A stretch of 64,000 nucleotides of DNA from Dermacentor variabilis (lineage: Eukaryota > Arthropoda > Arachnida > Ixodida > Ixodidae): the NCBI RefSeq assembly GCF_050947875.1, contig NC_134573.1:62907815-62971814 (forward strand), in the 5' to 3' direction. This document shows, piece by piece, positions 55,662-64,000 of the stretch; within the stretch, counting starts at the first letter, position 1, and each line of letters starts with the position of its first letter. The translations under genes were made by a program, and so were the position numbers. The notes below the pieces were generated by a model. It made no database searches and was not told the origin of the DNA. It saw only the letters and a program-made list of their open reading frames with translations.

Positions 55662-57504
55662 GTGGACGTGCTCAGCAAGGTGCGCTGCAGTGACTATAAA
55701 ATGGTAAGAACTCGAATTAGCCTAGACCTGAGGAGGGAACGGAAGGAACTGGTACATAAGAAGCCGATCAATGAGCTAGCGGTAAGAGGGAAAATAGAGG
55801 AATTCCAGATCAAGCTACAGAACAGGTATTCGGCTTTAACTCAGGAAGAGGACCTTAGTGTTGAAGCAATGAACGGCAACCTCGTGGGCATCATTAAGGA
55901 GTGTGCAATAGAAGTCGGTGGTTGCACCGTTAGACAGGATACCAGTAAGCTACAGCTAGAATAGAACTGGCAGAACTTTCGAAGTTAATCAAGAAGCGTA
56001 AGACAGCTGACATAAGGAATTATCGTATGGATAGAATTGAACATGTTCTCAGGACCGGAAGAAGCCTAAAAGTAGTGAAGAAGAAACTAGGAATTGGCAA
56101 GAATCAGATGTATGCCTTAAGAGACAAAGCCGGCAATATCATTACTAATATGGATGAGATAGTTCAAGTGGCTGAGGATTTCTATAGATTTATACAGTAC
56201 CAGTGGCACACACGATCATAATGGAAGAGAGAGTAGTCTAAAGGAATTGGGAATCCCACAGGTAAAGCCGGAAGAAGTAAAGAAAGCCTTTGGAGCTATG
56301 CAAAGGGGGAACGCAGCTGGGGAGGATCAGGTAACAGCAGATTTGTTGAAGGATGGTGGGCAGATTGTTCTAGACAAACTGGCCACCCTGTATACGCAAT
56401 GCCTCATGACTTCGAGCGCACCGGAATCTTGTAAAAAACGCTAACATAATCCTAATCCATAAGAAAGGGGACTCCAAAGAATTGAAAAATTATAGACCGA
56501 TCAGCTTACTGTCCGTTGCATACAAATTATTTACTAAGGTAATCGCAAATGGAATGAGGAACATGTTAGACTTCCGTCAACCAAATGACCAGGCAGGATT
56601 CGGTAAAGGCTACTCAACAATAGACCATATTCACACTATCAATCAAGTGATAGAAAAATGTGCGGGATATAACCAACCTTTATATATAGCTCTCATAGAT
56701 TACGAGAAAGCGTTTGATTCAGTCGAAACCTCGGCAGTCATGGAGGCATTGCGGAATCAGGGTGTAGACGAGCCGTATGTAAAAATACTGAAAGCTTTCT
56801 ATAGCGGCACCACAGCCGCTGTAGTCCTCCAAAAAGAAAGCTACAAAATCCCCATAAAGAAAGGCGTCACGCAGGGAGATACGGTTTGTCCTATGCTATT
56901 CGCAGCGTGCTTACAGGAGATATTCAGAGACCTGGATTGGGAAGAATTGGGGATAAGAGTTAATGGAGAATGCCTTAGTAACTTGCGATTCGCTGATGAC
57001 ATTTCCTTGCTTAGTAACTCAGGGGACCAACTGCAATGCACGCCCACTGACCTGGAGAGGCAAAGCCGAAGGGTGGGTCTAAAAAGTAATCTGCAGAAAA
57101 CTAAAGTTATGGTTAACAGTCTCGGAAGAGAGCAGCAGTTTACGATAGGTAGTGAGGCACTGGAAGTGGTAAGGGAATTCATCTACTTAGGACAGATAGT
57201 GACTGCGGATCCGGATCATAAGACTGAAATAATCAGAAGAATAAGAATAGGCTGGGGTACATTTGGCAGGCATTCACAGATCATGAACAGCAGGTTGCCA
57301 TTATCCCTCAAGAGAAAAGTTTATAACAGCGGTGTCTTACTAGTACTCCCGTACGGGGCAGAAACCTGGAGGCTTACGAAAAGGCCTCTACTTAAATTGA
57401 GGACGACGCAACGAGCTATGGAAAGAAGAATGATAGGTGTAACGTTAAGGGATACGAAAAGAGCAGATTGGGTAATGAACAAACACGAGTTAATTATACC
57501 TTAG
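55662..57504 (+). pseudogene. RTE-2 linker and reverse transcriptase, FADD intact
   Basis: Linker frames (55,662-55,964 and 56,027-56,221) lead to KPEEVKKAFGAMQRGNAAGE (56,247-56,444) and then a 340-codon RT frame (56,482-57,504). Motifs: NYRPISLLSVAYKLF, DQAGFGKGYSTIDHIH, motif A ALIDYEKAFDSVE, motif B GVTQGDTVCPMLF, motif C LRFADDISLL (56,989-57,000), motif D GLKSNLQKTKVMVNSL and EFIYLGQIVTADPDH. All three catalytic Asp are present. Damage is limited to a frameshift near 56,435-56,480 and earlier breaks in the linker, fewer than in the other RTE copies. Confidence 0.9.
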
Positions 57505-57859
57505 TTGAAATCAAGAAAAGGAAATGGGGGCATGGGCAGGACACGCAATGAGGAGGGAAGATAACCGAGGGTCATTAAGTGTTACAGAATGGATTCCAAG
57601 GGAAGGGATGCGTAGCAGAGGGCGGCAGAAAGTTAGGTGAGCGGATGAGATTAAGAAGTTTGGAGGAACAACATGGCCACAATTAGTACATGACCGGGGT
57701 AGTTGGAGAAGTATGGGGGAGGCCTTTGCCCTGCAGTGGGCGTAACTAGGCTGCTGCTGCTGCTGATGATGATGATGGTGATTATTATGATGATGATGAT
57801 AATATAACGCAATTCCCTCGCTTCCGCACAACTACCAGAATGACTGGAAGAAAGCGAAG

Positions 57860-58570
57860 GTGATTCCCATACATAAATCCGGTGACAGCAACGAACCTTC
57901 TAACTACAGGTCAACCTCACTTATCAGCACATCTTGTAAAATATTGGAACATATTATCTTCAAACACATCACTATATTTCCCGAGCACAAACATATAATA
58001 ATAGCTCAACAACACGGCTTCAGCAGTGACTTCTCAACGGTTACACAACTAACCGAAGGGGTGCATGACCTTGCGCTCAACCTAAACAACTGAAGCCAGA
58101 GAGACAAGATCCTCATCGACTTCAGTAAAGCATTTGATTTCGTAAGCCATGTAAAAGGAGTTGCAGAACTAGAGGCAGGAATCGGGGATAGTCAGGCTAC
58201 TGCATGGATAAAAACTTCTTATCTCATCGAACAGAGTAAGTTATTGTAGATAACACCCCTTACAGGTCTGTAGCTGTCACCTCCGATGTTCCCCAAGGGT
58301 CAGTATTGGGCCCATTGTTATTTTTTTCTTTACTAACCACATTTCTTCTAACATTGAATGTGACATTAAGCTCTTCGCTGATGATTGTATTATTTATAAA
58401 GAAATTTTCAGTTACGCAGACCACTTCTTAACAGAGCACTCGATTTGGGGTACAATTGGTGTAAAGAATGGCAAATGTCAATTAACACCACTAAATCTCT
58501 ATGCATGTCCTTTACGATACAAAAGAAGCCTTCGGAATTTTGTTACGCCCTCGGCGGAGCTTGCCTTCTT
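57860..58570 (+). pseudogene. CR1-B reverse transcriptase, FADD intact but many stops
   Basis: The first 78 codons (57,860-58,093) are open and read IPIHKSGDSNEPSNYRSTSL, LEHIIFKHI and FSSDFSTVTQLTEG. A stop follows, then DKILIDFSKAFDFVSH (catalytic Asp kept), VTSDVPQGSVLGPLL in a shifted frame near 58,290-58,320, and FADDCIIY. The residues needed for catalysis are present but spread over at least three frames. Confidence 0.75.
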
Positions 58571-59530
58571 AAAGTAAATAACCGCAAATACCTAAGTTGA
58601 CATTCTCTTCTGACTTTTCATGGAACATCCATATCGATCGCATTACTTCAGTCGCATTACGCAGGCTTTTTTTTTCTTAGATGTTTACGCCTTGCGCCGA
58701 AACACACCAGACTACTAGCCTATACAAGTTTTGTTCGCCCCGTCTTAGAATACGATAACATCATCTGGTTTCCGCACACATCAACTAACATATCAAAACA
58801 AGGAAAGGTGCGAAGAAAAGCTGTGAGGTTCATTTTTAGCAAATACAGGCCCGACAAGCCTCTTAGCTGATGCAGGTCTTAAAACACAACCTGTTAGGGC
58901 CAGGAAAGCCCGCTTAAAATTCATATAGCAACTAATGCACGACTATTATAAGCCAGACCGAACTAAGTACGGTACTTTGACTACATCACGTCTGTCGCGA
59001 AAAAATCGCCCATACTTTTCCCACGTGCGATCAGAAAATGGAATCTCCTCCACTCAGACATAGTTTCCTCTCCGTCACTTTCATCGTTCATCAACCTACA
59101 AGAGTCAACAAACAGAGAAGACGCCACTTAACATACCCACATATATTAAACAGTTACACTTATTTCTGTGTGTGGAATTTGTGCATTTCAACCCCCAAAC
59201 TGGCCGCTTCTGTACGGTTATCTGTTAGCTGTATAACTTCTGTTATCTTACATGGGTCATTCATTGGCTTTTTTATATAATTTGTAGTAATACAATATTG
59301 TTATGTTGTTATACCAACTATATTATTATATTGTTATACCAACGAAAACTATTGCAATTCACATCGTCATTGGTGATTTCAGCTGTAGTTAAGGAATCTT
59401 TCTCTCTTATCTTTCTTTCTTTTACTGTACCATATAGCATGACCTCTTTGTTTCTTTATGTAAAACTTTGACCTCCCCTGCTTTGGTTTCACTGAGACTG
59501 GCAATGTCGCAAGTAAGTAAATAAATGAAA

Positions 59531-61131
59531 TATCCATCGGTATTCCCATAATATGTGCTCCAGAATGGCTCTGGATTCACATATGTTGCATTTGTCCGTT
59601 TGATATATATCCGGATATATGATGTTTGCCAAAAAAAAATTCACCAACGAATACAATGTGACCTAATGCGAATTTTGAGCGCAGCTGTGTAGGTGCTTTT
59701 AATTTGCGATATATTGTTGTAAATAATTTGATTCTAAGCCATGATGCGTGTGCCCAGAGCTGAACTTTACAGTGTGCCACACCTGTGAAACGCAAGACCC
59801 GAAAGAAGCACACGAATGTACCCCCATGTGTGCGGTGGGTTGCGGAAGGCACGATACCATGGAGAGACAGTGCAAAAAAGATTTAGCAGTTTCGGAATTA
59901 GGGTGAAGCAATGAATTCAATAGCAACATGTTCGCATATTACACGCAGTATAAGAGTAGTAGCTGTAGTGGCAGTGCGAATTTAAATAAACGTAAGCCAA
60001 GTAAGGAAGAGCTGTTGTGCTAGCAGTACTCCGCTTCAATCCGGCCGTCGGACGATTTCATTCCTGTTCAATAATTAAAGCCAGTGTGTTTTTAACAGCT
60101 TTAACACCACTTTTTTCTATCGGGTATGTTCCGAACCTCTTGTCTAGGCTGATCCCAGATGTAGATCATAATATATTTACATCATTTTTATGTTTTAGCC
60201 ATGTTATTGTTACGCAATTTTTATATTTATGACTTAGAAGATTTAAAATAAAATGCATGCGCCGTCGCTGTTTTCTTACATGACATTTCTTTTAGGGCTG
60301 CCATTCTCAAAATTATGAGAAATAATATTGTGAAGAATGTCACACCTGGTGCGAGTTACTTCATAGATAGAATGGCGTAGAAATATAACCCGCATATACC
60401 GCATGTCATACAGCGTGGCATGGCATATACTGTACACACACCTAAATATATGCGGAACATCACGGCGATGCCGACGGCGGCGATGGCAACGGCATGAAAA
60501 TCGCATAAAATATTCATATTGCTATCGCAATAAACATTCGACGACACATAAGCACCTATGAGTTGTGAAGGCGAAAACGGCAATGTTCGATTGAGCGCCG
60601 CTGAGCGATCCGAGTTTAGAACTCCTCGCGGGCAAGCGAGCGCGTTAGAACGTTTGGCCAAGCTTTCCCCCTGTGGGTAATACGCTCGGCTTCTGAGGGT
60701 GGGGTGGTTAGCTTCGAAAGTCACTACTGTCAAGGTTTATGCCTTGGAATTTATTCTGTTATTTTATTAAGTAATATCTTTATAGCGATTACTGAGACGA
60801 AGCTAGAACGCAGGCGAGAGCGTCTGCAGACAAGGAATGCGCGTATAACACAGGCTTCCGAGAGCGAGAGCGAAGCTGACGTGGCATCGCGGCGACGCCA
60901 TTTCCCTTCACGTGACAGCTGGGGCGCCACTTTGCCAGCAGGTGTCCCCTTTTGCCCGCACTGGTTCAGAGAGGCGCGCGCGTGACGTGGCGTCGCAGCC
61001 AATAGGTATTTATGTCCCGTTTCTCTGCTACAGACACCGGTTATTTCGCTCAATGAGCCAGTTGACGCTCTCGCATCAAAACGACTGAAACCGTTTCTCC
61101 GCATTGTTCCTACTCCGAAAGGGAGTCCTCG
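59531..61131. other. No recognisable gene
   Basis: Contains the 59,663-59,715 copy of a short dispersed repeat shared with 52,638-52,690. From about 60,840 to 61,110 the sequence is GC-rich with CACGTGAC, GTGACGTGGCGTCGCAGCC and TATTTATG. It precedes I-D directly and may be the 5' flank of its target or another element. Frames up to 130 codons here show no motif. Confidence 0.4.
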
Positions 61132-61540
61132 GTGGAGCCGCATCTGCGATCGAGATTCAGACCGACAGCAACGTCAAGGGAGAGGTCTCTGTCCACAATC
61201 CGAGCAACCAAACGGCAGAAGCAGGGTTCTGAGCAGATGCAGACCCCTAGAGAGAAGATTGCAGATGCCCGCGGCTACCAGTCAGGTCAGCTGGATTGGC
61301 GTTGCCGCGTCCCCTCTCCCATTACAGCTAATGCACAATACTGAAGAATTGTTAATGAACACAAGTATTTTGCTAAACAAGCAACTTAGAGAAGCGTTTA
61401 GCGAGTCTAAAAATGAGATAGAGACCCTAAAAGCTAGACTTAACGCCCTAGAGAGGTGGTGTCCAAAAGTGGTGTCGGCTCTAACGCCATGCCAGGTGCA
61501 AGTCCCTCCTCAACAGAAGCGGAGGAACGAAGCGGAATGA
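61132..61540 (+). pseudogene. I-D ORF1 C-terminal part with coiled coil
   Basis: First frame: RSRFRPTATSRERSLSTIRA, then QTPREKIADARGYQSGQ. After a shift: QVSWIGVAASPLPLQL, followed by a heptad-like helix (LLMNTSILLNKQLREAFSES, then NEIETLKARLNALERW) and a stop at 61,538-61,540. A basic Arg/Ser stretch, the V-S-W-x-G-x-A-A-S-P-L-P block and a C-terminal coiled coil are the layout I recall for tick I-element ORF1 proteins. The coiled coil would mediate self-association on RNA. Confidence 0.6.
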
Positions 61541-61586
61541 GGCAGGGCGTTATCCACCTACTTCAGCAACAATTGCCCGCAACAAC

Positions 61587-61772
61587 AGCAGCTGCCTGGA
61601 CATAACATTTGTTTCAAAATGCCTCAGCGCCAGTGTGAAATGGTTTACGTACAACGAAACGCATGGCAGTGACCACGTTCCAACATATGTCAAAATCGAC
61701 GGCATACGCAAGTCACACTCTACCAGAGTTCTTCATCACATCGACGGGCCTAAATACACGTTGCTCATGTAG
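61587..61772 (+). pseudogene. I-D endonuclease C-terminal fragment
   Basis: SSCLDITFVSKCLSASVKWF then NETHGSDHVPTYVKIDGI. This is the end of the apurinic endonuclease, with the SSCLD block and a complete catalytic SDH. The frame ends at the TAG 61,770-61,772 and continues after it without shift (NMEKLMNAAAQEATRAFG). Everything before SSCLD is gone. Confidence 0.75.
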
Positions 61773-63555
61773 AACAATTGCCAAGTGTTTCAGGACTGTC
61801 TACCTAGCAACATGGAGAAGCTAATGAACGCCGCTGCTCAAGAAGCCACAAGGGCTTTTGGGACTATTGCTAAGTTTCTTTTTTTTAATTTGAAGCAGAA
61901 TTGGAGCGGCTTCGGGCAATCCGCCGTCGCGCGGAACGAAGATACAGGCGCACCAAGTCCATCTGCGACCTAAGCGAGGTGAGACTCATACAGAAGAAGA
62001 TCCAGCGTCGTATCAACTCCCTGCAGTCTCTAAGATGGAAAACCTTTTGTGATTCCCTTGATCCGCAAATAACCCTGTCACATATACGGAGGACGGTGCG
62101 TCGTCTTCGAACATCACCGCAGCAACAACACCTCTTCAAACACCTGGCTCTCTATCAAGGTCGCAGAGTGATCGACGTAGCGGAGTACTTCAATTTCAAG
62201 GTTGCTAGTCTACCACCATCGTTGGCTGCACGTGATCGCAGTGATGTTCCGATCTCGCGGGATTCTCGTATGGACAATATGTTTTCCATAACGGAGTTGC
62301 AGACGGCATTGGCAGCGTGCAGACGTTCCTCATCGCTTGGGCCTGATGGGGTGACATACGCAGCTCTTGGAAAACTTGGTCCAACAGCCCGGCTTGCTCT
62401 TCTAGAAGTGTACAAGAATTCATGGCGTGAAGGATAAGTTTCTGCTGCATGGAAGTCCAGCCGCCTTCCGCCTCTACTCAAACCAAGTAAATCACCCTAA
62501 GACGTGGCGTCTTATCGACCCATTGCTCTGGCCAGTTGTCTAAGAATGGTGAGAGAGAGGATAGTGCTGACGCGTCTAGAGTGGTATCTAGAACACTACA
62601 AGTTATACCTTGACGCTATGGCAGGCTTTCGACGCAGACGCTTTTTTGTAGACAACGTCATAGATCTTGTCTTGTCTGTACAGCAATGAAAAATCCTAAG
62701 GAGGCTCTCAGCGGCAATGCTCCTGGATGTTAAAGGCGCCTATGACAACGTAACCGATCAAGCCATCCTGGACGCCTTGGGCAATGTCGGCCTAGGCGGC
62801 CTTGTGTTTTCGATGGATATTCACGTTCTTACAGGACAGGTCATTCTTTGTGCAAACATAGAATGGTGTGTCATCAAAACACAACACCTACCCTGGCGTA
62901 CCACAAGAAGGAGTCTTGCGCCCCACTCTATTTAACCTCGGGCTCATCGACCTGGTTCATAGCCTACCGCAATGCGTCCGTGTGTTGATCTATGCAGACT
63001 ATATATGCATTTGGTCATCAGGAGCCACGCGTCCCTAGGGGCGCCCCAGTCGTCAAAAAGCGGCCGCACTAACATCCCGTTATCTTCGAGCGCGAGGTCT
63101 GGAGGTGTTTTCCGAGAAGTGCTATATGGTCGCTTTCACGCGCAAAGCAATGAAACCGTACGTTGTCAGAATTAATGGACAGCCGATTGCCTACGAGAAG
63201 ACGCAATGCTTTGTAGGAGTGATAATACATCGGAGACCTCTCCTGAAGTTCTCATATCTACTACCTAAAAAGGAAATTAGTCATGATAACCCACATGCTC
63301 AGATTTCCTGCGCGAAAGTCATGAGGTGCGTCTGTGAGTGCGATGCTACAACTCTAAACCGCATTGTTCCTCGGTCTCCTGCGCCATAGCTTACCTGTAC
63401 TGGGTGGGGCTGGTAAGACCAACCTCCGTGTTTTCCAGTCTGTACAAGGTCAAGCTCTACGAATTTGCCTTGGTCTTCCCAGATGTACATCCAAGGCAGC
63501 AACAATAGCCATCGTGCATGACCACCCCACAATGCGTATTTTCAAGTTGACGCTT
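61773..63555 (+). pseudogene. I-D linker and reverse transcriptase, box YADY
   Basis: Pieces: RLRAIRRRAERRYRRTKSIC, KTFCDSLDPQITLSHIRR, GRRVIDVAEYFNF and CRRSSSLGPDGVTYAALGKL (61,901-62,437). Then SYRPIALASCLRMVRERIVL and AMAGFRRRRFFVDNVIDL (62,504-62,689), motif A MLLDVKGAYDNVTDQAIL (62,717-62,935), motif B PGVPQEGVLRPTLFN, motif C VLIYADYICIWSSG (62,991-63,002) and YEKTQCFVGVIIHR. After a further shift LRICLGLPRCTSKAATIAI. The second catalytic Asp of motif C is Tyr, so it is inactive even if frames were joined. Confidence 0.8.
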
Positions 63556-64000
63556 TAAGGATGCATATCAGGCACTTCGCCTAACTTCCATCGCATCATC
63601 TCGCCTCCCTTCCTGCCGCTCGACCTCGTTCGGCGTTTAGCAGGAATAATAAGGAAGGCCAACCATGGAACTTTACCGTCGAACTTCACGCCTGCAACAC
63701 GACCATCTCTACCAAGGTGGTGCCTCCATCCACTCCAGGCTCTTCTTGTTATTGCCGGTCTCAAAAAAAACGGAGATGTCATCTTTCGCCCTCAAACAAA
63801 CCGTGCTTTCATTCCTACATGACAAGTACAAAGAACGCATTTACGTTTACACGGATCGTTCTGTCTCCTCTAAAAGTTCAGCTGGAGTAGTGGTGATTTC
63901 CGCAGAGTCTGTCACCGTCAAGTTCAAGACGTCTCACTTACCTCATCGAAGGCTGCAGAATTCGCAGCTATCCGTGCTGCTCTGGAGTTTATTGGTCACA

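Larger units (their letters stand above)
55185..57801 (+). mobile_element. RTE-clade LINE copy 2 (RTE-2), nested in CR1-B
   Basis: The best-preserved RTE here. It begins inside the endonuclease (GVGFLINKNIAGNVQEFYSI), so it is 5'-truncated. It covers the rest of the endonuclease, the linker, the RT and a C-terminal region, and ends in a GCT/GAT microsatellite near 57,755-57,801. It lies between two halves of CR1-B. No exact TSD was found, partly because of the low-complexity tail and an AT-rich ATATACCGC repeat on the left. Confidence 0.9.
54215..59530 (+). mobile_element. CR1/Jockey-group LINE copy B (CR1-B), interrupted by RTE-2
   Basis: A plus-strand copy in two blocks. Block 1 (54,215 to about 55,184): endonuclease C-terminus (FNLCQVVDQQTRTQGSTNSV, then LDLILLS), linker and the segment LNIKKANGxDNxPND up to FAEWCIKYLAIIYR. 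Block 2 (from about 57,815): DWKKAKVIPIHKSGDSNEPS, NYRSTSLISTSCKILEHI and STVTQL; motif A ILIDFSKAFDFV near 58,110; KLFADDCIIY (FADD at 58,374-58,385). It ends with a UTR and the AAATAAATGAAAT tail at about 59,530. Many stops. The two blocks join directly once RTE-2 is removed. Confidence 0.8.
61132..64000 (+). mobile_element. I-clade LINE copy D (I-D), internally deleted, runs off the window
   Basis: Order: the end of ORF1 (61,132-61,540), a short endonuclease C-terminus (61,587-61,772), linker, RT (to about 63,555) and the beginning of RNase H (IYVYTDRSVSSKSSAGVVVIS at about 63,839-63,901) at the window edge. Most of the endonuclease is missing between ORF1 and 61,587, which implies an internal deletion. 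Its linker ERLRAIRRRAERRYRRTKSI is better preserved than in I-A or I-B. Several stops and shifts. Confidence 0.8.

Overview
The window looks like intergenic or intronic DNA from a hard tick (Ixodidae, probably a metastriate genus). That call rests on the mix of repeats: a tRNA-derived SINE that I match from memory to the tick Ruka family, RTE, CR1-like and I-clade LINEs of the kind common in tick assemblies, a Ty3/Gypsy element, Penelope-like (PLE) pieces with a GIY-YIG nuclease, and microsatellites. There are no prokaryotic operons, no rRNA and no CRISPR array. No database search was possible; family calls are from motifs read by eye.

Layout. 0-2.6 kb: the tail of an RNase H-bearing LINE with an RTE copy (RTE-1) inserted near its stop codon. 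2.6-11.4 kb: mostly unassigned DNA with SINE remnants, a small hairpin element, a 22-23 bp minisatellite and a possible TATA promoter. 11.4-15.1 kb: a minus-strand CR1-like element (CR1-A), split by a SINE with a perfect 12-bp target-site duplication (TSD) and carrying a double palindrome in its RT. 15.6-17.2 kb: a DNA-transposon-like element with about 300-bp terminal inverted repeats. 18-20.7 kb: a decayed minus-strand Gypsy body (gag, protease, start of RT) with a SINE inside gag. 21-22.4 kb: repeats, (GATA)28 and a nearly open PLE GIY-YIG domain. 23.7-26.4 kb: a very old minus-strand RTE (RTE-4). 29.1-30.9 kb: an I-clade 3' end, a Gypsy RT scrap and a SINE. 31.2-31.4 kb: the only convincing host coding sequence, a minus-strand 168-bp phase 1-1 exon for a cysteine-rich TIL-like domain. 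32.6-35 kb: tandem and dispersed repeats. 35.8-41.0 kb: RTE-3, inverted PLE pieces and CR1-C, all minus strand apart from one PLE arm. 41.4-49.9 kb: I-A, an I-clade LINE with an inverted 5' end, which contains a second I element (I-B) with a 17-bp TSD. 50.5-51.0 kb: GTC-rich degenerate repeats. 54.2-59.5 kb: CR1-B with RTE-2 nested in it. 61.1-64 kb: I-D, cut off by the window edge.

How the parts relate. Nearly everything recognisable is transposon-derived and most of it is broken. The nesting gives an order of insertion: CR1-A before its SINE, Gypsy before its SINE, I-A before I-B, CR1-B before RTE-2, the first LINE before RTE-1. The RT active-site box (YADD/FADD) survives in some copies (RTE-2, RTE-4, CR1-A, CR1-B, CR1-C, and I-A as CADD) and is lost in others (RTE-1 FADE, RTE-3 IADG, I-B YAED, I-D YADY). 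No element is intact. The TIL-like exon implies that a secreted-protein gene on the minus strand spans at least part of the window, with its other exons unseen.
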